A stretch of 64,000 nt of DNA from Vreelandella subterranea (GCF_900111305.1 NZ_FOGS01000005.1:62001-126000), one strand, 5' to 3'; shown: positions 1 to 9,921, counted from the first letter of the stretch. Notes: generated by a model not told the origin, from the letters alone. Numbers and translations: made by a program.

Positions 1-2510
1 AACCAGTCCAGCTGGGCCTGGGTTTCCACACCTTCGGCTACTACCAACAAGCCCAAACTCACCGCTAACAGAATAATGGTATCGACGATCGCAGCGTCCG
101 CCTTATCCGTCAGCAACTCCCGTATAAACGACTGATCGATCTTGAGTTCATCGAGAGGCAGCCGTTTTAGGTAGCTCATAGACGAATATCCCGTGCCAAA
201 ATCATCCAAGGCAAAGCGAACGCCCTGTTCTCGCAATCTGAGCATGGTGTTGCGCACACGGGTCGGCTCGCGCATCAGCAGGCTTTCGGTGACTTCCAGC
301 ACCAATCGATTGGCAGGTGCCTGTGTCTGCTCGAGGCGTTTTTCCACCAGGTTGATAAAGTCGGGCTGCTGGAACTGAACCGAACTGACATTGACCGACA
401 GGGTCAGCGGTGCATAGGCGGTTTGCCGCGACCATCGGGCTAGTTGCTGGCAGGCCTGGGTCAACACCCAGTCGCCAATGGGAATAATCAGGCCGCTTTC
501 TTCAGCTAGCGGTATAAACTCGGCGGGCGAAACCCAGCCACGCGCCGGATGATACCAGCGCAGCAACGCTTCAACGCCGGTCGTGACGCCCTTGTGGTTC
601 ACCTGAATCTGGTAATGCAATTCCAGCTCATGACGCGCCAGGGCATGGTGGAGATCGGCTTCAAGGTTCGCCCTTTCCAGCACGCTGGCTTGCATGTCGG
701 GGTTGAAAAAGCGCAGCGTATTGCCACCCGACGCCTTGGCCTGCTGAAGCGCCATGTCCGCCTGCTGCAGGACTGCATCAAGCGACCCCGATTCGCCATT
801 GAAAAGCGCCAACCCCAGGCTCGCGCTGATGGGCAGCGAGCGACTATTGCGCAATCGATGGATCGTGGTCATCAGTTGTCGTGCAATGCGCTCAGCCTTG
901 GCGGCAGCCTCCTCCTGTTGCGGATCCAACTGATTGACCAGCACCACGAACTCGTCGCTGCTGAAGCGCGCCAACATGGCGTCCTTATCCAACGCCTGGC
1001 GGAGTTGTTCGGCCACACTGATCAACAGCTGGTCGCCGCTGGCGTGCCCCTGCAGATCGTTCACCAATCGGAAATGATCGAGGTCGACAACCATCAGCGC
1101 ACCGAACGGCTTGTTCTGTCCGTCTTCCTCTATGGTGGTCGCCAGGGATTCCATCAGCAGACGCCGGTTAGGCAGGCCCGTCAAGGCATCGTAATACGCC
1201 AGATAATGCGTACGCGACTGCATTTCCAGATACTCGGTCAATTCGGTCGAGATCCCACACAGCGAAGGCGGGCTACCCGGCGTTAATGTCAGCGGCATCT
1301 TGATCGACAGGAAAGTTCTTACCCGGTCGTCGTGCTTGAGGACATGGCTCTCTTCCAGAGTGATTTTTTCACCCGACGCCAACACGCGGCGGTCGACCTG
1401 GACAATCTCGGCAGCCGTCGCGGGGTCAAAAAAAACCTCGTCGCGCTGCCCTATCACCGCCTCTGCTGGACGACCAAAAAGCTCACAAATACGGTGATTG
1501 ACATACTGATATGTCAGGTCAGGCGATTTGATGTAGATATAGGCATCCACGCTATCCAGAATAGTGCCCAGCATGGCCTCATTGGTTGCCAGCCGTACCC
1601 GCTGCCGTGCCACACGCCGTTTCAAGACAAGGTTCACCAGCAGCGCCACGACCAGGGACACAATCAATGCCGCCACGCCCCAGCGCAGCCATTTTGGGGT
1701 CTCGGGTGGAGTTGGCGCTCCCGCCTGCCAGGCTTGAAGCGTGGCAAAATAGGGGGAACCGGTGTCCGCTTTCCAGCGCGTCAGATAGTCATCAAGGCGC
1801 TCAAGTACCGTTTGGGGAAGCGAAGGTGACGCTGCAAAATAAAGCTGGACGGGCTGAAACATCAACGGAGTATCAACTAGCCCCACCTCACTCGCGCGCC
1901 ATTCGCCAAACTGACGATTCGCTGCGGCGGCGTCAGCCTCACCGTTGGCAACCTTTGTAAAGCCCTCTTCAAAATCGGGAACGTTGATCCAGTCAACCGG
2001 TATATCAAAGCGCTGGGTAAGCGCTAATAAATGGTCTTGCTGAATTGACCCATCGACCACAGTTACCCGCTGTTCGGCTAAGTCCACCACTGCCTCTATC
2101 GATAACCCTTCCCGCTGGTAAATTTGCGACCAGCTGTGCAGCGCGGGTTCGCTATGAAACCTGAATCGCTCGGCCCTTGCCTCGCTCCATGCCACATCGG
2201 GCAACAGGTCGATATCGCCGCGTTCGAGAAGCGCCAGGCAGCGCTGCCACTCACATGCAACCGGCTCGACCTGCCAGGCTTCGCGCTCGGCAATGGCCAG
2301 TAGCAGATCGCCCAAAATACCATCCAGGTGCTGCTGGTCATTGAGAAACAGTTTAGGCGGGTTGTGATAAACCCCGACACGCAGGGACTCATCTGCCATT
2401 AGCGCCGGGGCTATCAGCAGACTACCAAGCGCAAAGACGGCTCGGCCGACGCGATACCCTCGTAACAGACTTGCGTTGGGGCCTGACCGGGCCGCCGTCA
2501 AGGTTACCAT
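1..2510 (-). CDS. Periplasmic-sensor GGDEF/EAL c-di-GMP protein (3' end off window)
   Basis: Reading from ATG at 2508-2510 the frame stays open to the left edge, so the C-terminus is missing. Order: signal/anchor segment, extracytoplasmic solute-binding-like domain (about residues 35-265, starting at LRVGVYHNPP), transmembrane helix near 270-295, PAS domain about 305-425, GGDEF domain, EAL domain. The GGDEF signature is degenerate (SSDEF, residues 517-521), so cyclase activity is unlikely, while the EAL motif (EALLRW, 647 on) and the downstream DDFGTGYSS are intact. It is probably a membrane c-di-GMP phosphodiesterase that responds to a periplasmic ligand; the ligand is unknown. The start lies 8 bp past the stop of the GST gene, suggesting co-transcription. 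Confidence 0.88.
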   Translation of the reverse strand, partial: MVTLTAARSGPNASLLRGYRVGRAVFALGSLLIAPALMADESLRVGVYHNPPKLFLNDQQHLDGILGDLLLAIAEREAWQVEPVACEWQRCLALLERGDIDLLPDVAWSEARAERFRFHSEPALHSWSQIYQREGLSIEAVVDLAEQRVTVVDGSIQQDHLLALTQRFDIPVDWINVPDFEEGFTKVANGEADAAAANRQFGEWRASEVGLVDTPLMFQPVQLYFAASPSLPQTVLERLDDYLTRWKADTGSPYFATLQAWQAGAPTPPETPKWLRWGVAALIVSLVVALLVNLVLKRRVARQRVRLATNEAMLGTILDSVDAYIYIKSPDLTYQYVNHRICELFGRPAEAVIGQRDEVFFDPATAAEIVQVDRRVLASGEKITLEESHVLKHDDRVRTFLSIKMPLTLTPGSPPSLCGISTELTEYLEMQSRTHYLAYYDALTGLPNRRLLMESLATTIEEDGQNKPFGALMVVDLDHFRLVNDLQGHASGDQLLISVAEQLRQALDKDAMLARFSSDEFVVLVNQLDPQQEEAAAKAERIARQLMTTIHRLRNSRSLPISASLGLALFNGESGSLDAVLQQADMALQQAKASGGNTLRFFNPDMQASVLERANLEADLHHALARHELELHYQIQVNHKGVTTGVEALLRWYHPARGWVSPAEFIPLAEESGLIIPIGDWVLTQACQQLARWSRQTAYAPLTLSVNVSSVQFQQPDFINLVEKRLEQTQAPANRLVLEVTESLLMREPTRVRNTMLRLREQGVRFALDDFGTGYSSMSYLKRLPLDELKIDQSFIRELLTDKADAAIVDTIILLAVSLGLLVVAEGVETQAQLDW

Positions 2511-2518
2511 GATGCCGT

Positions 2519-3190
2519 TTACGCCCCGGGCATGGTGAGCGGGCCTGCGCGCTCAACAACACGCTGCCAGGCGGTGTCAGCTTCAACGCGCTCGACGAAA
2601 CGGGCAATTGCCGGGTAGGTCGACAAGGAATGTGTTGCTGCTACCGCCTGGAGGGGGAAACTCATCTGCACATCCGCCCCACTCGGCCATGGGCCGGCAA
2701 AATGCTCGCGTGTTGCCAGATAGTCATCAATAAAGCGCAGGTGCTGATTGATTTGCGGATGCAGGAAAGTGCGGTTAACGGTCTGGGTAATGCCATTGGC
2801 GATTGGCTTCACCAACCAGGGCGCACGCTTGGGAAGTTGGCCAAACACCAGGTGCATGACCAGCAACGGCATCAAGGAGCCTTCGGCATAGTGCAGCCAG
2901 TAACGATAATCGACCCAGTCATTGGCATTATCGCTATTCGGCTGACAGCGGCCGTTGCCATAGCGTTGCAGTAGATAGTCGATGATCGCGCCGGACTCGG
3001 CGACCGTCAGCTCACCGTCAGTGATCACCGGCGACTTACCCAGCGGATGCACTTCCCTGAGCGTTGCGGGGGCCTGCTGAGTGGAAGCGTCACGCTGATA
3101 AACGATGATCTCGTAGTCCAGCCCAAGCGTTTCGAGGAGCCATAAGATGCGGTGCGAGCGGGACTTTTCCAGATGGTGGACGTGGATCAT
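2519..3190 (-). CDS. Glutathione S-transferase family protein
   Basis: A 223-residue cytosolic protein. The thioredoxin-like N-terminal half holds the GST G-site pattern: HPLGKSPVI followed by the glutathione-contacting AESGAIIDYL. An all-helical C-terminal domain follows. GSTs conjugate glutathione to electrophiles or act as thiol reductases; the substrate cannot be told. I start at MIHVHHLEK because GGAGAG lies just upstream of this ATG; a longer frame to 3265 has no such site. It is followed at once by the GGDEF/EAL gene on the same strand. Confidence 0.88.
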   Translation of the reverse strand: MIHVHHLEKSRSHRILWLLETLGLDYEIIVYQRDASTQQAPATLREVHPLGKSPVITDGELTVAESGAIIDYLLQRYGNGRCQPNSDNANDWVDYRYWLHYAEGSLMPLLVMHLVFGQLPKRAPWLVKPIANGITQTVNRTFLHPQINQHLRFIDDYLATREHFAGPWPSGADVQMSFPLQAVAATHSLSTYPAIARFVERVEADTAWQRVVERAGPLTMPGA

Positions 3191-3327
3191 AGTCTCTCCA
3201 TGGGCAATTGGGCATGCCAGCCATGTACTGGCGCCAGTCTTCCTTTCACTGTGCCCATTCAGCATAGCAGCGTTGGCTGCGTAGTAGAAAACCTCTCTAT
3301 GGCCCTTCAGCCAACGCTAACGTCAAC

Positions 3328-3903
3328 TTAGGTGCTGCGTTCAGAAAAGCACCGCTGGAGAGCTTCCAAGGGCGACACTTTACCTTCAAGCCAGGGCGCC
3401 AATAAGCGCATCGATAGCGGAATAAAGACAAACACCATGACCGGTGTCAGCATCAGCGTGCTGACCATGACCCGCGGGAGCATCGGCCAACTGGCGAACG
3501 TGCTACCAAATAGCCAATGAAAAAGCAGCGACACAGGAAAAAAGGCGAGCCACACCGCCACGGCCTGTTTCCAGCGGGGCGGCGCTGGCGAATTCGCCTG
3601 GAACCAGGCATCGAGACCGACAGCCCGATGCTCATGCGGGGCATCAAACAGGCCCTGGCCACGGGCCAGCCAGGCGCGCCGGGAAGCCGAATGTTCCCAA
3701 ACAGCCAGTGTCTCGGCACTGCTGAAACGGAAGATAATCTGATACTCATCGTCGTCGGCGGGCGGTGCCAACACGCCGGATCCCAGGTAACCGGGGAAGT
3801 CCGCGGCCAGATGGCGGCCTTCATTGAGCCAGCGGGTGAAATGCGGATAACGTTCTTTGGCGACGCGACGCGCCACCATCAAGGTGACCGGTGAGGCAGA
3901 CAT
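3328..3903 (-). CDS. ABM-domain protein with C-terminal membrane segments
   Basis: 191 residues. Residues 1-105 resemble an antibiotic-biosynthesis-monooxygenase (ABM, dimeric alpha/beta barrel) domain: VTLMVARRV at the start, then YQIIFRFSSAETLAVWEHS. The C-terminal part has two hydrophobic helices (about 115-140 and 145-170). ABM domains with a membrane tail form a widespread uncharacterised bacterial family, so no reaction can be assigned. GGAGATAT lies upstream of the ATG. The gene is monocistronic by spacing. Confidence 0.75.
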   Translation of the reverse strand: MSASPVTLMVARRVAKERYPHFTRWLNEGRHLAADFPGYLGSGVLAPPADDDEYQIIFRFSSAETLAVWEHSASRRAWLARGQGLFDAPHEHRAVGLDAWFQANSPAPPRWKQAVAVWLAFFPVSLLFHWLFGSTFASWPMLPRVMVSTLMLTPVMVFVFIPLSMRLLAPWLEGKVSPLEALQRCFSERST

Positions 3904-4044
3904 GGTATATCTCCTGATAGCTCAGCAGCCGTCGCCGGGTAGGCAGGCTGCCAACGTACCCGGCGGGTAAGCCAGGACGTTCATTGAAGCAATCATTATA
4001 GCCTAGACCGAGGTCTTTTGGAGGTTCGGACCTGCAGAGGGAAC

Positions 4045-4428
4045 TTAGCGGTTCGCCAGAGGATGGCGGCGCTCCCCCCGCTGATAGGCCCGCACATGCT
4101 GATAGATCTCGACGGCACTGCGCAACGCCTGTACCTCGTCGGGGTCAAGGGTCACCTGCGGGCCTCTTTCACGGCCGTCGGCGTTCACCAGGGCCTCTAC
4201 TTCCTCTCGATAGCGCGTCAACACATGCTCGAGGTGCATGCGCACAAGGCGCGCCTCCAGACGGAAAGCGTCCTGCTGTTCTTTGCGCCGCATGATCTCC
4301 AGTGGATCCGCGGACGCCTCCATGATGCTTTCCAGGGTATTGTTGATCAGCTTTTCGGCCGTATTGAGGTTGGGAATCACCTCGTAGACGACCTCATATA
4401 ATGACACGTCAGATTTAGTATCGGGCAT
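4045..4428 (-). CDS. Hypothetical protein, 127 aa
   Basis: I do not recognise a family. The protein is soluble, charged and predicted mostly helical (for example the stretch around RRKEQQDAFRLEARLVRMHL). It starts 6 bp after the stop of the DUF2835 gene on the same strand with no clear ribosome site, so it is probably translated from that transcript. Coding is supported by the tight spacing and normal codon use. Confidence 0.6.
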   Translation of the reverse strand: MPDTKSDVSLYEVVYEVIPNLNTAEKLINNTLESIMEASADPLEIMRRKEQQDAFRLEARLVRMHLEHVLTRYREEVEALVNADGRERGPQVTLDPDEVQALRSAVEIYQHVRAYQRGERRHPLANR

Positions 4429-4434
4429 ATAAAC

Positions 4435-4662
4435 TCAACAGATACCGAGCGGATGAATACTGATAAATCGGCCCATTTCAGAAAACTTTAGTCGGTAGTA
4501 ACCGTAAACGCCGTCGTGGGTCATGACGCGACGCAGCGCCTCTGCCGGAAACACCACCCGGCGACCGTCAAGGCTGTAAGTATAGACCTGAGCAATGCGC
4601 CCCTCGTAGTGCGCCAGGCACGCCTCATAGGAGAGATTAATCACCACATCAATCGTCTGCAT
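4435..4662 (-). CDS. DUF2835 family small protein
   Basis: 75 residues. The pattern YSLDGRRVVFPAEALRRVMTHDGVYGYY matches the DUF2835 family, in which a short protein carries the SLDGR...FPA..LR..VTHDGV signature. Function is unknown. An AGGAAAG ribosome site lies about 8 bp upstream of the ATG. It forms a two-gene unit with the 127-aa protein downstream and is divergent from the metalloprotease gene at 4771. Confidence 0.72.
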   Translation of the reverse strand: MQTIDVVINLSYEACLAHYEGRIAQVYTYSLDGRRVVFPAEALRRVMTHDGVYGYYRLKFSEMGRFISIHPLGIC

Positions 4663-4770
4663 CGCCTGCTTTCCTCGTCTCGGAGGTCCATTCAGCCAAC
4701 GTTAACTTGCGCGACCGGCTTACCTCACCGATACTTTACGACACTTCTTTGTTTTCATGGAGCGCTTGCC

Positions 4771-5409
4771 ATGACAATCGCCGTGCTGGGTGCTGCCTCG
4801 CTGTCCGCCTGGGCATCCCCCACCTTCAATGCAGGTTCGGCCAAGGTCACAACGGCTGAGCCGAAAGCGATTAACGCGTCATCTGCAGAGTCGGCAGCCT
4901 CCTCGGACGAAGCCTCCTCCGACAATGCGACCCGCGGCGAATCGGCGGGTCCAAAGCGCGCCGACGGCACGCCGATGGCCCCAGAAGAAATTGAACAGCT
5001 GGAGCAGCTCAAGCAGACCGACCGCGCAGTCAGGCAACACGAGATGGCCCACCAGACGGTCGGCGGTGCTTATGCAGGCGGGGCCAGCTACGATTACGAG
5101 ATAGGCCCTGACGGTCGGCGCTATGCCGTTGCGGGCGAGGTGTCGATCGATTATGGCCCGGTGCCTAACGACCCCAAAGCCACCATCGAGAAGATGCAAA
5201 CCGTGATTGCCGCCGCGCTAGCCCCCGCCGATCCTTCACCAAAGGATTATCAGGTCGCCGCCCAGGCCAGGCAATATCTGCTTGAAGCCAAACTGGAGGC
5301 TGGCATGCAGTCCAGCGAAATGGCTCAAGCACGCGCCGGTGCCGAGGGCAATGACCGAGCTGACGCTCCCACGACCAACCCCGGCACGGATACACGAAGC
5401 GCCGCCTGA
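4771..5409 (+). CDS. Putative metalloprotease of the SprA-related / CJM1_0395 family
   Basis: 212 residues from the ATG at 4771, which has GGAG 8 bp upstream. A longer frame from 4516 would overlap the opposite-strand DUF2835 gene and is less likely. A short hydrophobic N-terminus (to about residue 16) is followed by a low-complexity Ala/Ser/Glu-rich stretch. The conserved core has a zincin-like HEMAH motif (in RQHEMAHQTVGGAYAG) and YEIGPDGRRYAVAGEV, the hallmark of this family. The catalytic role is known only by homology; localisation to the periplasm is an inference. Confidence 0.78.
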   Translation: MTIAVLGAASLSAWASPTFNAGSAKVTTAEPKAINASSAESAASSDEASSDNATRGESAGPKRADGTPMAPEEIEQLEQLKQTDRAVRQHEMAHQTVGGAYAGGASYDYEIGPDGRRYAVAGEVSIDYGPVPNDPKATIEKMQTVIAAALAPADPSPKDYQVAAQARQYLLEAKLEAGMQSSEMAQARAGAEGNDRADAPTTNPGTDTRSAA

Positions 5410-5424
5410 CCCGTTAGTGCCTGG

Positions 5425-7206
5425 CTAGTGGGTCCTGCCCAGCGCGGTCCAGTCGGCCCGCTTGGGCCATGCCACCAACCACTTAGGCAGCTCTTCAGCG
5501 GGCATGGGCCGCGCAATACCATAGCCTTGGGCTAATTCGCATCCACGCGCGATAAGCGCTTTGGCATGGGACAGCGTTTCCACTCCTTCCGCCAGCATCG
5601 GCCGCTGAAAACGGTTCGCCATGTAGATCACGCTCTCGACGATGGCCATGTCATCCGGGTCTCTGAGCATGTCGCGGACAAAGCTCTGGTCGATCTTGAT
5701 CAGGTTCACCGGCAGCTGACGCAAATGCGTCAGCGATGAAAACCCGGTGCCAAAGTCATCGATGGCAAAGTTGACGCCCAACGCCTGGCACTTGCCCATG
5801 GTGGTAAGTGCAGCCTGTATGTCATGCATGGCGGCGCTTTCCAGCACCTCCAGCTTGAGCAGCCCTGGAGGAACCTGTGGATAGCGCGCCAAAAGCTCAC
5901 CCAAGCGCTGGCTAAAATTGCTCAGCAGTAAGTGCGAAGGGCTGATATTGACGTTGATGGGCAGCATGATGCCCGCTGATTGCCATGCCACCAGCTGGCA
6001 CATCGCCTGCTCCAGCACCCACTCCCCGAGATCGACCTCGAGCGGTGTCGCCTCAATGATCGGCAGGAACTGGCCCGGCGCCATCAGCCCCCGTTCAGGA
6101 TGCTGCCAGCGAATCAGCGCTTCGACGCCGACCACCTGGCCGGTGCGCATATCGACCTGGGGCTGGTAATAAAGTCGCAGCTCGTCGTTCGCCAGCGCAT
6201 CCACAAAGCGTTGACGCTTCTCGTGGCGCACCTGCAGTTGCCGGTCGTGATTGGGATCAAAGACGTGAAACGTATCGCGACCGCGCTGCTTTGCCCGATA
6301 CATGGCCTGATTGGCATGACGCAGCAAACCATCGCCCTGAACCGCGTCATTGGGATAAAACGTCACCCCGAGGCTGGCCGTGAACTGAACCGTGTGCCCA
6401 TCTACAAATAAGGGCCGTCGTATGGACGCCAGCAACTTCTCGAAGAAGGCTTCGTCCACACCATGGTGGAGCAGCAGCACAAACTCATCGCCGCCCACTC
6501 GAGCCAGCACGTCGTCGCCAAACAGCAGATGACTAATGCGCTGACCGAAGGTCGAGAGCAGTGTATCTCCCACGCTTGAACCCAACCGATCATTGATCGA
6601 CTTGAAAAAGTCGATATCCAGCGAGCAGACCGCCAGAGGCATCTGCTTGCTTTCAGCGTGCTGAATGGACTCCTGGATGAGCTGCGTTAGCAGTTGGAGA
6701 TTAGGCAGGCCGGTCAAGGCATCAAAATACACTTCCCTGTTCAGATGCCTTGCATGGGCAGGAATCGCCGATAAATCTGCCAGGACAATCACATGATGGT
6801 CAACGTTGCCCTTATCGTCGCGCACCCTGTTAATCGACATCATGCCGGGATAAAACTGACCATCGTGGCTACGGTAACTCACCTGACTTTTACTGCGGTC
6901 GCGCAGTTGGAGCTCTTCACGCATCAGCCGGGTAGTGCGGCTATCGTCCAACGGCAGGATACTGAACGCCTCGGGTGTCTTGCCCTTCACGACGGCAAGC
7001 GGGCAGCCGGTGAGCTCGCTAAAGGCCGGATTGACATCGATAACGCGGTTATCGGCGTCGGTAATGATAATCGCCTCGTTGGCATGCAAGAACGCCGCCT
7101 GAGCGGGTAACAGTGCGGGCATAGTCGTGGGGTCGTTAGGCGTTAACGACGAAGCATGCAATTGAGGCAAAGACTGCACCTTTGGCGTCGAAAAAGACTG
7201 GCTCAT
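5425..7206 (-). CDS. PAS-GGDEF-EAL c-di-GMP turnover protein
   Basis: 593 residues with no membrane segment. PAS domain about 35-150 (IITDADNRVIDVNPAFSELTG), GGDEF domain with intact ARVGGDEF (GGDEF at 238-242), and EAL domain with intact EALIRW (362 on) and DDFGTGFSS. Both catalytic signatures are complete, so it could make or degrade c-di-GMP; in such hybrids one activity usually dominates and the sequence does not say which. It is convergent with the metalloprotease gene (15 bp between stops). Confidence 0.92.
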   Translation of the reverse strand: MSQSFSTPKVQSLPQLHASSLTPNDPTTMPALLPAQAAFLHANEAIIITDADNRVIDVNPAFSELTGCPLAVVKGKTPEAFSILPLDDSRTTRLMREELQLRDRSKSQVSYRSHDGQFYPGMMSINRVRDDKGNVDHHVIVLADLSAIPAHARHLNREVYFDALTGLPNLQLLTQLIQESIQHAESKQMPLAVCSLDIDFFKSINDRLGSSVGDTLLSTFGQRISHLLFGDDVLARVGGDEFVLLLHHGVDEAFFEKLLASIRRPLFVDGHTVQFTASLGVTFYPNDAVQGDGLLRHANQAMYRAKQRGRDTFHVFDPNHDRQLQVRHEKRQRFVDALANDELRLYYQPQVDMRTGQVVGVEALIRWQHPERGLMAPGQFLPIIEATPLEVDLGEWVLEQAMCQLVAWQSAGIMLPINVNISPSHLLLSNFSQRLGELLARYPQVPPGLLKLEVLESAAMHDIQAALTTMGKCQALGVNFAIDDFGTGFSSLTHLRQLPVNLIKIDQSFVRDMLRDPDDMAIVESVIYMANRFQRPMLAEGVETLSHAKALIARGCELAQGYGIARPMPAEELPKWLVAWPKRADWTALGRTH

Positions 7207-7658
7207 ACGTCCTTGCTCTCCTCGTTAATTATGAAATGACAACGGTCATCGCCGCGCTACCACCCGCAAGAAGACACGACTTCAATTTTGAAATCAATGC
7301 TCTCAATCCAACGCTTTTCTATCTCAAATATGCATTAATTCAACTCATTACATCATTAAAGTCGCCACTGTTCGCGGATCGCTAAAAGCTCAACAACAAA
7401 AAGATGAACAACAATAGGCACCCTCACGAACCAGCATTAAATTAGCCATAGTTTATACAAAATAGGACATGGTCGAAACGACTACACACCTATTGTGCTG
7501 ACGCGGAGGAGGGGTGATGGAAAATATTTCCATAATCTAATTATCGGCCTCCTCCGCTTAATCTTTAGGGCAGGACAGGCGTCATGGTGATGCAATGCTC
7601 AAACAAGACGACCGCAAGTCGCAAAAGATGCCTCAGCCCAGTTCAATGAGCAGGAATA
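7207..7658. other. Intergenic region with an inverted repeat
   Basis: AT-richer than its surroundings and without a credible gene. The only structure I see is GCGGAGGAGG (7503-7512) matched by CCTCCTCCGC (7548-7557), with a small inner hairpin GGAAA/TTTCC (7519-7531) in the 35-nt loop. No T-run follows, so it is not a classical terminator. Confidence 0.5.
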
Positions 7659-8138
7659 TCAAGGGGCGGGGCTGGCAGCGCCCAAGAAACGTCGCTGCCA
7701 GTAGTCGATATCCAGGGGCACACTCACTACTTTACGGCCGCTGCCGGGGGCGTGAATCATCTGCCCCTGACCGCGGTAAATGCCCACATGGGTGGCCTTC
7801 TGGCGTGAGCCAAAAAACAGCAGATCACCGGGGCGCGGGGCATCCACGGTGGCCAGTTGGCGAAACTGCTGGTCGGCGGTGCGTGGCACGTTAATGCCCG
7901 CCGCTCGATAGACCATCTCCACCAGCCCGGAGCAGTCCAGGCCGTCGGGCGAGTTACCGCCAAAGCGGTAGGGAGTGCCCAGCGCTTGCTGGGCATGGGA
8001 AAGAATCAGCGCCCGTTCCATGGACAAGCCCCGGGCGTCGTCGAGGCGTTCATTCAGGGCAGTGTCGCGGCTGGCACAGCCTGACACCATCATGAGGACT
8101 AACAAGCCGACGATAGGCAAACCGCGCACGCAGGGCAT
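7659..8138 (-). CDS. NlpC/P60 family lipoprotein, probable cell-wall endopeptidase
   Basis: 159 residues. A lipoprotein signal ends in VSGC (Cys about 21), so the protein should be anchored in the outer or inner membrane. The NlpC/P60 domain has the catalytic Cys in LDCSGLVEMVYR, the His in ATHVGIYRG, and the PRTADQQF and RPGDLLFF signatures. These enzymes cleave peptidoglycan stem peptides, usually next to meso-diaminopimelate. Length is normal for the Spr/NlpC type. Confidence 0.92.
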   Translation of the reverse strand: MPCVRGLPIVGLLVLMMVSGCASRDTALNERLDDARGLSMERALILSHAQQALGTPYRFGGNSPDGLDCSGLVEMVYRAAGINVPRTADQQFRQLATVDAPRPGDLLFFGSRQKATHVGIYRGQGQMIHAPGSGRKVVSVPLDIDYWQRRFLGAASPAP

Positions 8139-8166
8139 GTAGGCATCTCTACTTTGGCCGTTTCAT

Positions 8167-8175
8167 TCTATAGCA
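8167..8175 (-). promoter_or_regulatory. Candidate extended -10 for the NlpC/P60 gene
   Basis: On the minus strand TGC-TATAGA (8175 to 8167) lies about 28 bp upstream of the NlpC/P60 start. It fits an extended -10; no good -35 is visible. Confidence 0.35.
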
Positions 8176-8226
8176 TGGCGCAAATACCGCAATTCTGACA
8201 ACAAAAACCATAACTCTGCCAAACGG

Positions 8227-9042
8227 TTATATAATTGCGTGGCGTACCCGGGCGGATATCCCCTCCGACACCAGTACGGTGGCAAAAATCATGACGAAAA
8301 TCACGCTGACCTGGTCCCAGGCAAGGCTGTTGATCGAGGCGTTCAACTGCAGGCCGATACCGCCCGCCCCCACCAGACCCAGCACGGTCGATTCGCGGAT
8401 GTTGATATCCCACCGGTAAACGCTGATACCGGCAAACGCCGGCATGACCTGAGGCAGTACGCCATAGTTCATGACCTGCATGCGGCTTGCACCGGTCGCG
8501 CTGATCGCCTCGACCGGCGTAGGGTGAATCTCTTCGATGGCTTCGTAGAGCAGCTTGCCCACAAAGCCGATGGAACGCAGGGCGATGGCGATAATGCCTG
8601 CCAGCACGCCGGGGCCCAGAATGGTCACCAGCAGCATTGCCCAGATCAGCGAGTTGATTGAGCGCGACGATACGATCACCACCAGCGCGGCGCTGCGAAT
8701 CAGGGGATGCGGCGTGGTATTGCGAGCCGCCAGAAACGCCACCGGAAAGGCCATGATAATGCCCAGCGCCGTGCCCAGGGTGGCAATGTTCAGGGTGTCC
8801 CACATGGGCTTCCAGAGCACATTGGCGTAGCCCCATTCTGGCGGGGTCATTCGGCTGATCAGGTCGGCTCCCTGGCGACCGGCGTCTTCGACAAACACCC
8901 ACATGGTGTTATCCGAAATCAGCTTCCAGCAGAGCAGAAACAGGCTGCCCCCTGCCAGCCAGGCCAGGTACTGCAGCCATTGCGCGCGGGTCGTACGCCG
9001 CCGCCAGATCGGCTGACCCAGAGGTGAGGTGGAAACGGGCAT
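8227..9042 (-). CDS. phnE: Phosphonate/phosphite ABC transporter permease (distal copy)
   Basis: 271 residues with about six membrane helices. The permease signature EAISATGASRMQVMNYGVLPQ, which contacts the ATPase, and the C-terminal RESTVLGLVGAGGIGLQL are typical of PhnE. It is the last gene of phnD-phnC-phnE-phnE, 45 bp after the other permease. The two permeases probably form a heterodimer. The substrate class (phosphonate, phosphite or a related compound) cannot be decided, and no C-P lyase genes are in the window. Confidence 0.92.
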   Translation of the reverse strand: MPVSTSPLGQPIWRRRTTRAQWLQYLAWLAGGSLFLLCWKLISDNTMWVFVEDAGRQGADLISRMTPPEWGYANVLWKPMWDTLNIATLGTALGIIMAFPVAFLAARNTTPHPLIRSAALVVIVSSRSINSLIWAMLLVTILGPGVLAGIIAIALRSIGFVGKLLYEAIEEIHPTPVEAISATGASRMQVMNYGVLPQVMPAFAGISVYRWDINIRESTVLGLVGAGGIGLQLNASINSLAWDQVSVIFVMIFATVLVSEGISARVRHAII

Positions 9043-9087
9043 TCAACTCCTCCACAAAGTATCGATTCAGAAAGGACTGATTCAGGG

Positions 9088-9921
9088 TTATTGGGTCCAG
9101 CGGCGAACATGGCTCGAACTGTATTCGCACAGCAGGACGATGGCGATGATGACCAGCAGGATCGCCGCGGAGGTATCATATTCGTAGCGGCTCAGCGAGG
9201 TGTTCAAGGTGGCCCCGATACCGCCTGCGCCGACAATCCCGATTACCGAAGATTCGCGGAAGTTGATATCCAGGCGGTACATGGAAAGCCCGATCAAACG
9301 CGGCATGACCTGGGGTTGAATCGCGTGATTCATGGTTTGCCACCAGCTGGCCCCCGTGGCGCGCACTGCCTCGACCTGCCGCCAATCCAGGTCTTCGATG
9401 TCTTCGGCCAGCAGCTTGGCCATGAACCCGATCGTCGCGAACGCCAGGGTAATCATGCCGGCAAAAGGCCCGAAGCCAAACATCACCACGAACAGGATGG
9501 CGATGATGACCTCCTGAAAAGTGCGTGATACCGCAATGATCGCCCGGCAGGCAGTGTAAATCGGCAATGGTGCAATATTGCGCGCGCCCCCCAGCCCGAC
9601 GGGTATCGCCAGCAGCACCCCAATCACCGTGGAGGTCAGCGTCATGGTCAAGCTTTCCAGCAGGCCCGCGACGATATCGTCGTAACGGCTGACAAAATCG
9701 GGCTGCATAAACGCGCCCAGAAAATTCACGGCACGGCCCGCCCCCTCGGCCACGCGCTCCCAGTCAACCTCCACCGAGGCCAGTGCCAACACAAGATACA
9801 CCAACACCCCGAAGACAATGCCCCAGCGCAGCCGCGGGCTTTCGATCAGCGGTAGCCGTTGCCACTCGCCGCGGTGCGCCGCTTGCTGGCGCGCTGCCAA
9901 CATCTCGGCCTGCTCGCTCAT
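9088..9921 (-). CDS. phnE: Phosphonate/phosphite ABC transporter permease (proximal copy)
   Basis: 277 residues, paralogous to the next gene: [21 protein letters not shown] and [19 protein letters not shown] charged cytoplasmic N-terminus of about 30 residues precedes the first helix. The start overlaps the phnC stop by 4 bp, which suggests translational coupling. Confidence 0.92.
   Translation of the reverse strand: MSEQAEMLAARQQAAHRGEWQRLPLIESPRLRWGIVFGVLVYLVLALASVEVDWERVAEGAGRAVNFLGAFMQPDFVSRYDDIVAGLLESLTMTLTSTVIGVLLAIPVGLGGARNIAPLPIYTACRAIIAVSRTFQEVIIAILFVVMFGFGPFAGMITLAFATIGFMAKLLAEDIEDLDWRQVEAVRATGASWWQTMNHAIQPQVMPRLIGLSMYRLDINFRESSVIGIVGAGGIGATLNTSLSRYEYDTSAAILLVIIAIVLLCEYSSSHVRRWTQ

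Noticed and set aside
549..1286. 245-residue plus-strand frame
   Set aside because: It is antisense to the solute-binding/PAS/GGDEF/EAL gene, whose motifs are clear on the minus strand.
8168..8902. 244-residue minus frame over phnE
   Set aside because: Out of frame with phnE, which has the correct permease motifs and helices.
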